Both the position numbers and the translations under genes were made by a program. From Dehalococcoidia bacterium (lineage in GTDB: Bacteria; Chloroflexota; Dehalococcoidia; Bin125): a stretch of DNA of 64,000 bases. Every line of letters begins with the position of its first letter. Positions within the stretch are counted from its first letter, which is position 1. The notes beneath the pieces are model-generated. The model made no database searches. It was not told where the DNA came from and worked only from the letters and a program-made list of their open reading frames with translations. The stretch is from positions 330,885 to 394,884 of the forward strand of contig JAJEJC010000007.1 in NCBI GenBank assembly GCA_022828105.1, written 5' to 3'. Positions 1-7,887 of this stretch are shown in pieces.

Positions 1-448
1 TTCGGACGTTCGCCACTACGGATTTCTGCCGCGCAAACCGGCCGCCGTGCGCCGCACCATCGCCGAATTCGCCGAGCAGGGTCGGCCCGTGATCGCATTC
101 GAGGCGCCCCGGCGGCTGCGCGCCACGCTCGAACAGCTCGCCCGCATCGCGCCCGGCGCGGAGCTCACCATCGGCCGTGAACTGACCAAGCTGCACGAAC
201 AGATCTGGACCGGCTCGCCTGCTGAGGCGCTGGAGGAGTTCTCCGAGCCGCGCGGCGAGTTCACGTTGCTGATCGTCCCGCCCGTCGGCGAACAGACGCC
301 GTGGACCGACGCCGAGATCGCCCAGGCATTGGCCGAGGCCGCCGCGCAGGGCGCGTCGCGCTCGCAAGCCGCCCGCCATGTCGCCCAGCAATCCGGGCGC
401 CCGCGACGCGAGATTTACGCGCTCTGGCCATTCGGTCAGGATCGTTGA
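1..448 (+). CDS. rsmI: 16S rRNA 2'-O-ribose C1402 methyltransferase RsmI, C-terminal part
   Basis: RsmI uses SAM to methylate the ribose of C1402 in the 16S rRNA decoding centre. Only the C-terminal half is present, because the reading frame is open from base 2 and the real start lies outside the window. The listed GTG at 47 is internal. Visible family features are the GFLPRK motif at the left edge, the FEAPRRL segment, the RELTKLHE motif and the GEFTLLIV strand. The last 50 residues form the helical tail, with SRSQAARHVAQ and REIYALW, typical of RsmI. It lies 45 bp upstream of metG on the same strand, and the rsmI-metG-tatD order is common in bacteria. Confidence 0.93.
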   Translation, partial: SDVRHYGFLPRKPAAVRRTIAEFAEQGRPVIAFEAPRRLRATLEQLARIAPGAELTIGRELTKLHEQIWTGSPAEALEEFSEPRGEFTLLIVPPVGEQTPWTDAEIAQALAEAAAQGASRSQAARHVAQQSGRPRREIYALWPFGQDR

Positions 449-493
449 CATGCCACGGACCTATCAAATGGAATCAGCGCCTAACCTAGAGCC

Positions 494-2161
494 ATGAGCG
501 ACAACATCCTCGTCTGCGTGGCCTGGCCCTACGCCAACGGGCCGATTCACCACGGACAGCTCGGCGGCGCGTATCTGCCCGCCGACATCTTCGCCCGCTA
601 CCACCGCATCCGCGGCAACCGCGTGGCAATGGTCTCCGGCTCCGACACGCACGGCACGCCGATCACCGTCCGCGCCGACGACGAAGGCCGTACGCCCGGC
701 GAGGTCGTGGCCGAGTACCACCAGTCGATCCTCGATACGTGGGAGGGCATGGGCATCTCGTTCGACACGTTTACAACGACCATGACCGACAACCACGAGG
801 AAGTCGTCCATGGCCTGTTCAACGCCCTGCTCGAGCACGACTATCTGTTCAAGCAGACCCAGGACCTGTTCTACGACCCCGAGGCGCGGCGCTTCCTGCC
901 CGACCGCTACATCGAGGGCGAGTGCCCGCACTGCAACGAGCCGCGCGCCCGCGGCGACCAATGCGACACCTGCGGCCGCCAGCTCGACGCCGTTGACCTA
1001 ATCAACCCGCGCTCGCGCAACACCGGCGCGACACCCGAGCTGCGCAGCTCCGAGCACTACTTCCTGCGCCTGACCGCCTTCGAGGAGCCGCTGGCAGAGT
1101 GGCTTGACGACGGCAAGGATTTCTGGCGCACCCACGTGCTCAACTTTTCCAAGGGCATGCTGCGCGAGGGCCTGCAGGACCGCGCCATCACCCGCGACAT
1201 CGACTGGGGCGTGCCCGTCCCGCTCGAGGGTTGGGAAGACAAGCGCATCTACGTCTGGTTCGAGGCCGTGATCGGCTATCTCTCCGCCACCGTCGAGTGG
1301 GCCGCGACCAACGGCGAGCCCGAGGCCTGGCGCGACTTCTGGCAGTCGGACGACGCGCGGATCTACAACTTCATCGGCAAGGACAACGTCCCTTTTCACA
1401 CGATCATCTGGCCCGCGATCCTGCTCGGCGCGGGCGGCTACCGCCTGCCCTACGACGTACCCGCCAACCAGTACATCACGATGAGCGGTTCCAAGGCCAG
1501 TACCTCGCAGCGCTGGGCCGTCTGGGTCAACGATTACCTGACCCGCTACGACCCCGATCCGCTGCGCTACGCGCTCGCCGCGCAGATGCCAGAGACGGCC
1601 GACTCCGACTTCTCCTGGTCGGAGTTCCTGCGCCGCAACAACGACGAACTCGTCGCCACCTGGGGCAACCTCGTCAACCGCGTGCTCTCGCTGATCAACC
1701 GCCACTTCGACGCTCAAGTGCCCGACCCCGGCCCGCTCGACCGCGACGCGACGCGGATGCTTGACCGCGCCCAGTCGGGACTCGAACAGGTCGGACAGTC
1801 GATCGAGGCCGTTCACCTGCGCCAGGGTATCCAGCAGGCGTTCGCGCTCGCGCAGGAGGCCAACCGCTACCTCGACCAGACCGCGCCCTGGCAGACGGTC
1901 AAGACGGACAAGCAGGCCGCCGCGCGCAGCCTCTACACGGCGCTCAACGTGATCGCCGCGCTGCGCACCGCGCTCGCGCCGTATCTGCCCTTCAGTTGCC
2001 AGCGGCTGCACGAGATGCTCAACACCGAGGGCAGCATCGACGATCTCGGCTGGCAGATGCACGCGCTCCGTCCCGGCGACCAACTGCAGAAGCCGACGCC
2101 GCTGTTCAAGAAGCTCGACCCCTCAATTGTCGAGGAGGAAGAGGCCAGACTTGGCACATAG
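494..2161 (+). CDS. metG: Methionine-tRNA ligase
   Basis: This class I enzyme charges tRNA-Met with methionine. At 555 residues it has the N-terminal Rossmann fold with a HIGH-like HHGQ at about residues 19-22. A single zinc knuckle has Cys144, 147, 157 and 160. The YVWFEAVIGY and FIGKDNVPFH motifs of MetRS are present, followed by the catalytic loop at about 334-338 and an anticodon-binding helical domain. The catalytic loop reads SKASTSQ where most MetRS have KMSKS, so it is a variant of the KFSTS-like form. There is no C-terminal tRNA-binding (EMAP) domain. The start at 494 follows rsmI by 45 bp. The stop is 7 bp before the likely tatD start, so the three genes are probably co-transcribed. 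Confidence 0.96.
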   Translation: MSDNILVCVAWPYANGPIHHGQLGGAYLPADIFARYHRIRGNRVAMVSGSDTHGTPITVRADDEGRTPGEVVAEYHQSILDTWEGMGISFDTFTTTMTDNHEEVVHGLFNALLEHDYLFKQTQDLFYDPEARRFLPDRYIEGECPHCNEPRARGDQCDTCGRQLDAVDLINPRSRNTGATPELRSSEHYFLRLTAFEEPLAEWLDDGKDFWRTHVLNFSKGMLREGLQDRAITRDIDWGVPVPLEGWEDKRIYVWFEAVIGYLSATVEWAATNGEPEAWRDFWQSDDARIYNFIGKDNVPFHTIIWPAILLGAGGYRLPYDVPANQYITMSGSKASTSQRWAVWVNDYLTRYDPDPLRYALAAQMPETADSDFSWSEFLRRNNDELVATWGNLVNRVLSLINRHFDAQVPDPGPLDRDATRMLDRAQSGLEQVGQSIEAVHLRQGIQQAFALAQEANRYLDQTAPWQTVKTDKQAAARSLYTALNVIAALRTALAPYLPFSCQRLHEMLNTEGSIDDLGWQMHALRPGDQLQKPTPLFKKLDPSIVEEEEARLGT

Positions 2162-2168
2162 AGGGCAG

Positions 2169-3044
2169 GTGAGCGCGTCACCTGAGCTCTTCGACACCCA
2201 CGCGCACCTGCACGACCCCTGGATCGGCGACGACCTGCCCGAGGTGATGTCCCGCGCCCGCGAGGCCGACGTCGTTCGGATCGTTACGATCGGCTGCTCG
2301 CTCGAAGACAGCCGCAACGCCCTCGCCGTCGCCGAGCAGTACGAAGACGTCTGGGCCACGCTCGGCCTCCACCCCCACGACGCCAAGGACTGGACGGCAG
2401 AGATCGAGTCCGAGTTCCGCGAGATGGCGCAACATGAGAAGGTCGTCGCCATCGGAGAGATCGGCCTTGACTTCTACCGCAATCTCTCGCCGCACGAAGA
2501 CCAGTACGCCGCATTCAGAGCCCAGCTCGCCCTCGCCGACGAGCTCAACCTCCCCGTCGTCATCCACTCCCGAGACGCCCACGAAGAGTGCTACGGCATC
2601 CTCAAGGATTGGGCCGAGTCCCCTTCTCCCCCCGCCGCAGAGGAGGAGATGTCACGACTCGACTCTTCATCTCCCCCCGCTCCGCGGGGGGAGATGTCCC
2701 GTAAGGACAGAGGGGGGCTCCCCATCGGCGTGATCCACTGCTTCTCCGGCGACGCCGACCTTGCCCACCGCTACCACGACCTCGGTTTCCTGATCTCCTT
2801 CGCCGGACCGGTGACGTATCCCAAGAACCACGACCTCCGAGAGGCGGCCGCGTCGTTGCCGATTGAGGCCATCGTCATCGAAACCGACTGTCCCTACCTC
2901 AGCCCCCAACCCCGCCGAGGCAAACGAAACGAACCCGCCAACATCCGCTTCACAGCTCAGCAAATCGCTGAGGTGCGGGGGGAGTCAATCGGAACTGTCA
3001 CCGTCGAGACCACTCGAAACGCCCTCAAGCTGTTCTCTCTCTAA
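2169..3044 (+). CDS. tatD: TatD family metal-dependent deoxyribonuclease with an in-frame repeat insertion
   Basis: TatD proteins are TIM-barrel metal hydrolases with 3'-5' exonuclease activity. Metal-ligand motifs are THAHL near the N-terminus, GEIGLDFYR, VIHSRDA, VIHCFSG and ETDCPYL. The ORF track starts at 2127 inside metG. I prefer the GTG at 2169, which follows the GAGGGC sequence after the metG stop and places FDTHAHL close to the start. The product is then 291 aa. Exactly 105 bp (35 codons, 2619-2723) of palindromic repeat DNA interrupts the barrel between the LKDWAE and GVIHCFSG segments. Without it the protein would be 256 aa, which is normal for TatD. The 3' end overlaps the DUF4268 gene tail to tail by 60 nt. 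Confidence 0.92.
   Translation: MSASPELFDTHAHLHDPWIGDDLPEVMSRAREADVVRIVTIGCSLEDSRNALAVAEQYEDVWATLGLHPHDAKDWTAEIESEFREMAQHEKVVAIGEIGLDFYRNLSPHEDQYAAFRAQLALADELNLPVVIHSRDAHEECYGILKDWAESPSPPAAEEEMSRLDSSSPPAPRGEMSRKDRGGLPIGVIHCFSGDADLAHRYHDLGFLISFAGPVTYPKNHDLREAAASLPIEAIVIETDCPYLSPQPRRGKRNEPANIRFTAQQIAEVRGESIGTVTVETTRNALKLFSL
2619..2723 (+). repeat. Palindromic repeat element, copy A, inside tatD
   Basis: The element is 105 bp and begins TCCCCTTCTCCCCCC and ends GAGGGGGGCTCCCC. It contains an imperfect C-rich/G-rich module, then a perfect 12-bp stem with a 3-nt loop (2669-2695, ATCTCCCCCCGC / GCGGGGGGAGAT). A small TGTCC / GGACA hairpin follows at 2695-2709. The same order of modules is seen at 34577-34676 and, in part, at 46217-46264 and 45673-45697. 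It is translated in frame within tatD as a Pro/Ser/Glu/Arg-rich segment. Confidence 0.88.
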
Positions 3045-3986
3045 CTCCTCGGCGATTCGATTTAGTCTCGGCTCAAGTACCCGCTTGAACTTCGGAATCC
3101 ATCCGATCATCCACTGCTGGATCTCTTCCAGGTCATCGTCTGACATAGACCAGTCAAAGGGACACCTCAGGCTTACCGTTGACCATTTGTGACCTGCCAA
3201 ACGCTCCCAAACGAGTTCCGCACCCAATTCCGATTCGATCTCGCTGCGCTCACGATGCAGCAAATCGAACACTGCACGATCATTATCTGGGGTCAGCCAC
3301 GCTAACACCCGCGCACTACCCGAGCCGTCGCGCAGGACGGTCGAATAGGAACCTATCCTCTGACTCCTGCCCGAGTTGAAATACTGCGCATTCTTACCCG
3401 TCGGTTCCGTTCGATTTGTGTGACCCCGCTCGTGCAGGTCTGTAACCACGGGTAGGAAGAACTCTCGATATCGCTCGGCAGCCGCTGACTGTGAACGATT
3501 GGAGCGGATCGCGGATCGCCGCGACCAGTTGTTGGGAAATGCCACAGCCCGGAACTCAGGCGCCGGCAACGAATCACCGATTCGGACTGCACGCACCGCA
3601 ACGCCGAACACCCTGATTTCCTCTGCCGTCCAGCGATTCAACCAGTCCAACGCTGCGCGATGCTCATCACGGAAATTGGGAGTGATCCAGATCAGCGTTC
3701 GAGCATCACGCCCCGCTGCATACGTCAGCAGTTGCCCCAAATGGCCGTGGTCTGTGCGTTCCAACTGGTTCTCGATCACTACAAACGCCTCATCCTCTTC
3801 GGCCAGGATGTCGACAGCAAACGGGCCGACACCCGCTTCTTGTTCGATGAGGTTCAAATCCAGACCCAATGCAGCACCGAGTTCGTCCAAATGCTCAGCC
3901 AGCCATGGCGTGAAGTCCCGTGATTCATCTCCCCAGATCGCTCTCAGGTCGACTTCTTCCAGTTGACCGAGTTTCGCTGTCGCCAT
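2985..3986 (-). CDS. DUF4268 domain protein with PD-(D/E)XK nuclease-like N-terminus
   Basis: The C-terminal half resembles the DUF4268 family, which is often found in or near defence and restriction gene sets; the function is not established. The N-terminal half has FAVDILAEEDEAFVVIENQ, where the Asp and the ENQ fit the D...(D/E)XK core of PD-(D/E)XK nucleases. The helix HGHLGQLLTYAA after it also fits that fold. I chose the ATG at 3986 (MATAKL), which has an AGGGAAGGGA ribosome site upstream; the track's start at 4019 is also possible. It is divergent from the prenyl synthase. Its lower GC content and convergent 60-nt overlap with tatD suggest it was acquired among housekeeping genes. Confidence 0.75.
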   Translation of the reverse strand: MATAKLGQLEEVDLRAIWGDESRDFTPWLAEHLDELGAALGLDLNLIEQEAGVGPFAVDILAEEDEAFVVIENQLERTDHGHLGQLLTYAAGRDARTLIWITPNFRDEHRAALDWLNRWTAEEIRVFGVAVRAVRIGDSLPAPEFRAVAFPNNWSRRSAIRSNRSQSAAAERYREFFLPVVTDLHERGHTNRTEPTGKNAQYFNSGRSQRIGSYSTVLRDGSGSARVLAWLTPDNDRAVFDLLHRERSEIESELGAELVWERLAGHKWSTVSLRCPFDWSMSDDDLEEIQQWMIGWIPKFKRVLEPRLNRIAEELEREQLEGVSSGLDGDSSD

Positions 3987-4033
3987 GCCACGCATTCCCT
4001 TCCCTGTCCCACTGACCAACCCAGAGTACGCTA

Positions 4034-5020
4034 GTGCCGATGACCTCCCTTGACCGACTCTATGAGCCGATTGCCGACGATCTGGCGATTGTCGAGGACA
4101 CGCTCTCGCTGGTGGCGCAATCGGACTTTCTGCCGCTGGAGGCGATGCTCAACCAAGTGCTCTCGCGCGGGGGCAAGCGGCTGCGGCCCGCGATCTCGCT
4201 GCTCTGCGGCGGGTTTGGGGACTACGACGCCGACACGCAGATTCCGCTGGCCGCGTCGATCGAGCTGCTGCACACGGCGACCCTGGTCCATGACGATGTG
4301 ATCGACTCAGCCGATACCCGCCGCGGGCACGTCACGGCCAATGCGACATTCGGCAACCCCGCCTCGGTGATGCTCGGCGACTACATGTTCGCCCACGCCG
4401 CCGAGCTGGTCGCGCGGACCGGGCACATCGGGGTGATCCGGCTGTTCGCCGACACGCTGATGGTGATGGCCAAGGGCGAGCTGGCGCAGGATGTGTCCGC
4501 CTTCGACGCCGACTCGGGCACGATGCGCGACTACTACCGGCGCATCCACGGCAAGACGGCGTCGCTGTTTGCGACCGCCGGCGCGGGCGGCGCGATGATG
4601 TCCGCCTGCGACTCCGACACGATCGACTCGCTGCGCGAGTACGGCCGCTCGATCGGCATGGCCTTCCAGATTGTCGACGACATCCTCGACTTCTGCGGCA
4701 CCGAGGAGCAGTTGGGCAAGCCGGTCGGCGGCGACCTCTCGGCCGGCACGCTGACCCTGCCAGCCATCGTGCTGATGGAGGACGCGCCCGACGACAATCC
4801 GATCAACCGTTTTCTCGACGCGAAGGACGAGGACGGACGCGCGGGATTCCTCCACGAGGCGCTCGAGGCCGCACGTCAGGACTCGATCGTCGAGCGTTGC
4901 ATGGACACCGTCGTCGAGTGGCGAGACCGGGGCTTGGCTGCGCTCCACGCCGCCCCGTCCAGCGGCCCCCGACAGCAACTCACCGCCATCGCCGAGTTCG
5001 TCACCCAGCGCGACTTCTAA
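4034..5020 (+). CDS. Long-chain polyprenyl diphosphate synthase
   Basis: This all-helical trans-prenyltransferase elongates allylic diphosphates with isopentenyl diphosphate, here probably for the quinone side chain. At 328 aa it has the first Asp-rich motif DDVID at residues 87-91, followed by the Arg pair in ADTRRG. The second, DDILD, is at about 215-219. The GGKRLRP motif for IPP binding lies near residue 46-52. Small residues before the first motif (HTATLVHDD) match long-chain IspB/HepS enzymes rather than farnesyl synthases. The start is GTG at 4034 or ATG at 4040. The last 12 codons are duplicated 505 bp downstream at the end of the HNH gene. Confidence 0.93.
   Translation: MPMTSLDRLYEPIADDLAIVEDTLSLVAQSDFLPLEAMLNQVLSRGGKRLRPAISLLCGGFGDYDADTQIPLAASIELLHTATLVHDDVIDSADTRRGHVTANATFGNPASVMLGDYMFAHAAELVARTGHIGVIRLFADTLMVMAKGELAQDVSAFDADSGTMRDYYRRIHGKTASLFATAGAGGAMMSACDSDTIDSLREYGRSIGMAFQIVDDILDFCGTEEQLGKPVGGDLSAGTLTLPAIVLMEDAPDDNPINRFLDAKDEDGRAGFLHEALEAARQDSIVERCMDTVVEWRDRGLAALHAAPSSGPRQQLTAIAEFVTQRDF
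4983..5018 (+). repeat. Direct repeat, left copy (3' end of prenyl synthase)
   Basis: This 36-bp sequence, CCGCCATCGCCGAGTTCGTC..., encodes the last residues AIAEFVTQRDF of the prenyl synthase. It recurs at 5488-5523 with a single mismatch. Similarity continues past the stop codon (ACTCCGGC in both), giving about 50 bp in all. The two copies flank the HNH gene. Confidence 0.95.
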
Positions 5021-5033
5021 CTCCGGCAAGCTC

Positions 5034-5525
5034 ATGACTCACGGCGAATCTGAGGAAGGGTATCCGCAGAGGCGGATCATCTTTCCTGCTCACGTGAGGA
5101 ACAGGTTGTTCATTGAACAACGCGGGCGGTGCCGCTACTGCGGTCGCCGCATGAGTAACCATTATCTCGAGATCGATCACAGATGGCCGCTGAGTCGCAA
5201 TGGCGGCAACGAGCTCTCAAACTTGCAGTTGCTCTGCACGGCCTGCAATCTGCGCAAGGGAATCCAGACCGACGAGGAGTTTCGCGATCGCTATTGGCGC
5301 CTGCTGCCTCCTGATGGGTCAATTCCCGACCCACCGATTCCGCAAGACCTGTTCACTCGTGAGACTCAGTTGACGAGGGCAGCGCCTGAGGTTCGATCCA
5401 TTTTCCGTGATCGGTTCGAGGCCGCGAGGCGTCGGCGACAGCCGGCAGGTTGCCTGTTCGCAGCGCTGCTCCTGCTGACCCTGGTGGCCGCCATCGCCGA
5501 GTTCGTCACCCAGCGGGACTTCTGA
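5034..5525 (+). CDS. HNH endonuclease
   Basis: The protein is a 163-aa HNH nuclease. The core is classical: CRYCGRR zinc knuckle (first CxxC), LEIDHRWPLSRNGG with the catalytic His, NLQLLCTACN with the second CxxC, then LRKG. The C-terminus is strange. A hydrophobic stretch (LFAALLLLTL) leads straight into AAIAEFVTQRDF, which is the same C-terminus as the upstream prenyl synthase, read in the same frame from a duplicated copy. The gene therefore looks inserted at the prenyl synthase 3' end, with its own tail replaced by the duplicated sequence. It could be a free-standing homing-type nuclease or a small restriction-like nuclease; no methylase is adjacent. Confidence 0.85.
   Translation: MTHGESEEGYPQRRIIFPAHVRNRLFIEQRGRCRYCGRRMSNHYLEIDHRWPLSRNGGNELSNLQLLCTACNLRKGIQTDEEFRDRYWRLLPPDGSIPDPPIPQDLFTRETQLTRAAPEVRSIFRDRFEAARRRRQPAGCLFAALLLLTLVAAIAEFVTQRDF
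5488..5523 (+). repeat. Direct repeat, right copy (end of HNH gene)
   Basis: This is the second copy of the 36-bp prenyl synthase 3' sequence, with one base different (CAGCGG for CAGCGC). It provides the last codons of the HNH gene. The shared ACTCCGGC motif follows the stop in both copies, with a 4-nt offset. Confidence 0.95.
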
Positions 5526-5554
5526 GCCAACTCCGGCGGGCTTCTCCGCGGGCG

Positions 5555-5995
5555 CTAGTCCCGCTTCTGGGGTTGCGGCTGGGGCTTGAATTCGCGGCCC
5601 TTGTTGGCGATCCGGTCCCGCTTCAGATCGCGTTCCTTGCGGCGATCCTCCCTGGCCAGGCGGCGCTCGGCGATCTTGCGGTCGACCAGGTCGGTGTAGT
5701 CCTGCGTCGACAGCGGCTCCTTCTCGCGGCGCTTGGTGACCTGCGGGTGCTCATAGGGGCGGGCCTGCTTGGGCAGGTACGTCACTTCCTGGCCCAGGTG
5801 CCAGTAGGTGCCCTTGTCGGGAATCCGGCGCGGATAGCCCTGGCGCATGATGAAGGCCGAGAAGGACGACGGCATGACACGCTCGCAGTCGTCGTCGCAC
5901 TCGGGACATGGCTGCGGCTCCGGCGCTTCGCGAATCGGCCTTACGACTTCGAAGATGCCCGCGCACGATTCGCACAGGTATTCATACAACGGCAC
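5555..5995 (-). CDS. FmdB-type zinc ribbon protein with basic tail
   Basis: The N-terminus PLYEYLCESC, then CPEC about 25 residues later, is the FmdB/CxxC zinc-ribbon regulatory-protein signature. The family has no firmly assigned biochemical role. The start is GTG at 5995, supported by AGAGGAG 7 nt upstream; the longer ORF in the track reads into recO. The 146-aa product is longer than usual. After the ribbon it has a highly charged Arg/Lys/Glu helix and a PQPQPQKRD end, suggesting nucleic-acid or ribosome contact. It overlaps the end of recO by 14 nt and is the last gene of the dnaX-ybaB-recR-recO run. Confidence 0.85.
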   Translation of the reverse strand: MPLYEYLCESCAGIFEVVRPIREAPEPQPCPECDDDCERVMPSSFSAFIMRQGYPRRIPDKGTYWHLGQEVTYLPKQARPYEHPQVTKRREKEPLSTQDYTDLVDRKIAERRLAREDRRKERDLKRDRIANKGREFKPQPQPQKRD

Positions 5996-6809
5996 GGTCC
6001 TGCTCCTCTCGCTCTCGCTCGGTGGCCGCGGAGGCGGCGTGGCGACCGATTGCCTCCGCGCGTTCCAACGACTCCTGAAAGCCGCCCGAGCGCAATTGTC
6101 CATCCAGCGCCTGCTCCATCGACAGCCGCAGGTGGCGGTCCAGCTCCGCCGACGTGTTGGCGTCAACCCGCACCTGCGACGTCGCTTCGCACGACGAACG
6201 TCTCATATAGCGTAACAATCGAAACACCGGAGAGGACAGCCGCTGTCCGACGCCCGCCTGATGGCAGGACGGACAGACCGCTCCGCCGTCGGCCGGCGCA
6301 TAGCCATTGCCATCGGGACCGAGCACCGCGCGGCAGCGGACGCACTCGTCCAACTCGGGCCGATAGCCCTGCTGGTCGAGAAAGCGCAGCGTGAACCATC
6401 GGCGCACCGCGCGCGGCGCGGATGTCGCCGCCAGCACGTCCAGCGAGCCCTTGAGCAATGCGTAGAGCGGACCCGAGGCGACGTCCAGGTCGGTCGAGCG
6501 GTCGACCAGCTCAGCCATCGCCAACGCCTCGGTCATGCGGTCGACGTCGTCGTGCAGCGAGGGCCACGCGTCGAGCGTCTGGGCGTCGGTGATCACATGC
6601 AGCGATCGGCCTTGCGCGAGCCCAAACTGGCCGCGACTGAGCGGCTCCACATGGCCGGCCAGCTTGCTCAACGGCTTGCGCACGCCCCTGGCGACCGCCT
6701 CGATCCGTCCCCGCGTCGGAGAGAACAGCACGCAGATCCGATCGGCATCGCCGATCGGTCGCTGCCTCAGCACGATCGCCTCTGTGCGAATCGGATGCCG
6801 TCGCGGCAT
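5982..6809 (-). CDS. recO: DNA repair protein RecO
   Basis: RecO loads RecA on SSB-coated DNA in the RecFOR pathway and anneals strands. The N-terminal OB fold is recognisable from TEAIVLRQRPIGDADRICVLFS and the GRIEAVARGVRKP segment. The central helical part follows, then a four-Cys zinc site (CVRC and CPSC) in the C-terminal half. The length of 275 aa is normal. The start codon overlaps the recR stop (TGATG), so the two recombination mediators are translationally coupled, as expected for proteins acting together. Confidence 0.93.
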   Translation of the reverse strand: MPRRHPIRTEAIVLRQRPIGDADRICVLFSPTRGRIEAVARGVRKPLSKLAGHVEPLSRGQFGLAQGRSLHVITDAQTLDAWPSLHDDVDRMTEALAMAELVDRSTDLDVASGPLYALLKGSLDVLAATSAPRAVRRWFTLRFLDQQGYRPELDECVRCRAVLGPDGNGYAPADGGAVCPSCHQAGVGQRLSSPVFRLLRYMRRSSCEATSQVRVDANTSAELDRHLRLSMEQALDGQLRSGGFQESLERAEAIGRHAASAATEREREEQDRAVV

Positions 6810-7438
6810 CAGTCGTCTCCGTTCGGCTGTTCAACCTCGACGCGGTGCGTCATCGCCGCGCGCAGCGTGCGTTCGTCGGCGTACTCGACATCGGCGCCGA
6901 CCGGCAGGCCGTGCGCGATCCGCGTGACTCGCACGCCCATCGCGCCGATCACCCGCGACAGGTATCCGGCCGTCGCCTCGCCTTCAAGATTCGGATTCAT
7001 CGCCAGGATCACCTCGTCGATCGACGCGTCGCCCAGCCTGGCCAGCAATTCGCCCACCTTGAGGTCCTCGGGGCCGATTCCGTCCATCGGCGAGATCGCG
7101 CCGTGCAGCACGTGATAGCGGCCGCGATACACGCCCGACCGTTCGATCGCGGCCACGTCCAGCGGCTCCTCGACGACGCAGATCGTCGAGGCGGAACGGT
7201 CGGAATCGAGGCAAATCGCGCAGGGGTCGGCGTCGGTGATGTTCTGGCATGCGGCGCACAGTCGGGTCGAGTCCTTGACCTCGAGCAGCGCCTCGGAGAG
7301 CGCTTCGGCCTCGGCGCGAGGCGCACGCAGCACGTGATAGGCGAGCCGCTGCGCGCTCTTGGGGCCAATCCCGGGCAGCCGGTGGAACGCCTCGATCAGA
7401 CGCGCGATGGTCGGCGCGGTTGCCGGCGAGCGCTGCAT
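6809..7438 (-). CDS. recR: Recombination protein RecR
   Basis: RecR forms a tetrameric clamp with RecO and RecF. The 209-aa product has the N-terminal helix-hairpin-helix (FHRLPGIGPKSAQRLAYHVL). A C4 zinc finger (CAAC...CAIC) follows, then a Toprim domain with ICVVEEPLDV and a C-terminal LPVGADVEYADE motif. The start overlaps the ybaB stop (TAATG). Position between ybaB and recO matches the widely conserved dnaX-ybaB-recR order. Confidence 0.96.
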   Translation of the reverse strand: MQRSPATAPTIARLIEAFHRLPGIGPKSAQRLAYHVLRAPRAEAEALSEALLEVKDSTRLCAACQNITDADPCAICLDSDRSASTICVVEEPLDVAAIERSGVYRGRYHVLHGAISPMDGIGPEDLKVGELLARLGDASIDEVILAMNPNLEGEATAGYLSRVIGAMGVRVTRIAHGLPVGADVEYADERTLRAAMTHRVEVEQPNGDD

Positions 7439-7830
7439 TACTGCAGGCCCGGCAGCGACAACCCGTCCGTCAAACCCGACATCCGCTCCTGCTGCATTTC
7501 TTCCAGCCGGTCCTGCGCCTCATTGACGGCGGCCAACACCAGGTCCTGCAACATCTCGGTGTCATCGGGATCGACGACATCCGGGTCGATCACCACTTCG
7601 CGCAGCTTGTGGTCGCCGCCCAGGGTGACCGAAACGACGCCGCCGCCGACCGACGCCTCGACCGTCGCGTCCTTGAGTTCGTCCTGCGCCTCGGCAAGCT
7701 GGTTCTGCAACTCCTGGGCTCGACGAACCATCTCGGGCGAGAAGCCGCCGGCGCCGGCGACGCCCTGTCCGCGCGCCTTGTTGGAGCGCGCCGGGCGGAA
7801 CATGCCACCCTTCCGCTTGGCCATCGTCAA
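7438..7830 (-). CDS. ybaB: YbaB/EbfC family nucleoid-associated protein
   Basis: YbaB proteins are small dimeric DNA-binding proteins that coat the nucleoid and are usually encoded between dnaX and recR, as here. The 130-aa product has a basic leader, then the family helix (QELQNQLAEAQDEL), the strand VVSVTLGGDHKLREVVIDPDVV, and the C-terminal helix LVLAAVNEAQDRLEEM. Its N-terminal extension (KRKGGMFRPARSNKARGQ) is longer and more basic than usual. The start may be the second Met at 7824. Confidence 0.92.
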   Translation of the reverse strand: MTMAKRKGGMFRPARSNKARGQGVAGAGGFSPEMVRRAQELQNQLAEAQDELKDATVEASVGGGVVSVTLGGDHKLREVVIDPDVVDPDDTEMLQDLVLAAVNEAQDRLEEMQQERMSGLTDGLSLPGLQ

Positions 7831-7887
7831 CCCTTTCGCCCGGTCACCCGGTGTCGCTCTGTCCAGTCTACGCGGTCGGATCGTCGG

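Noticed and set aside
2985-5525. A restriction-modification system formed by the DUF4268 and HNH genes
   Set aside because: There is no methyltransferase or specificity gene nearby, the two genes face apart with the prenyl synthase between them, and the HNH gene has its own insertion signature.
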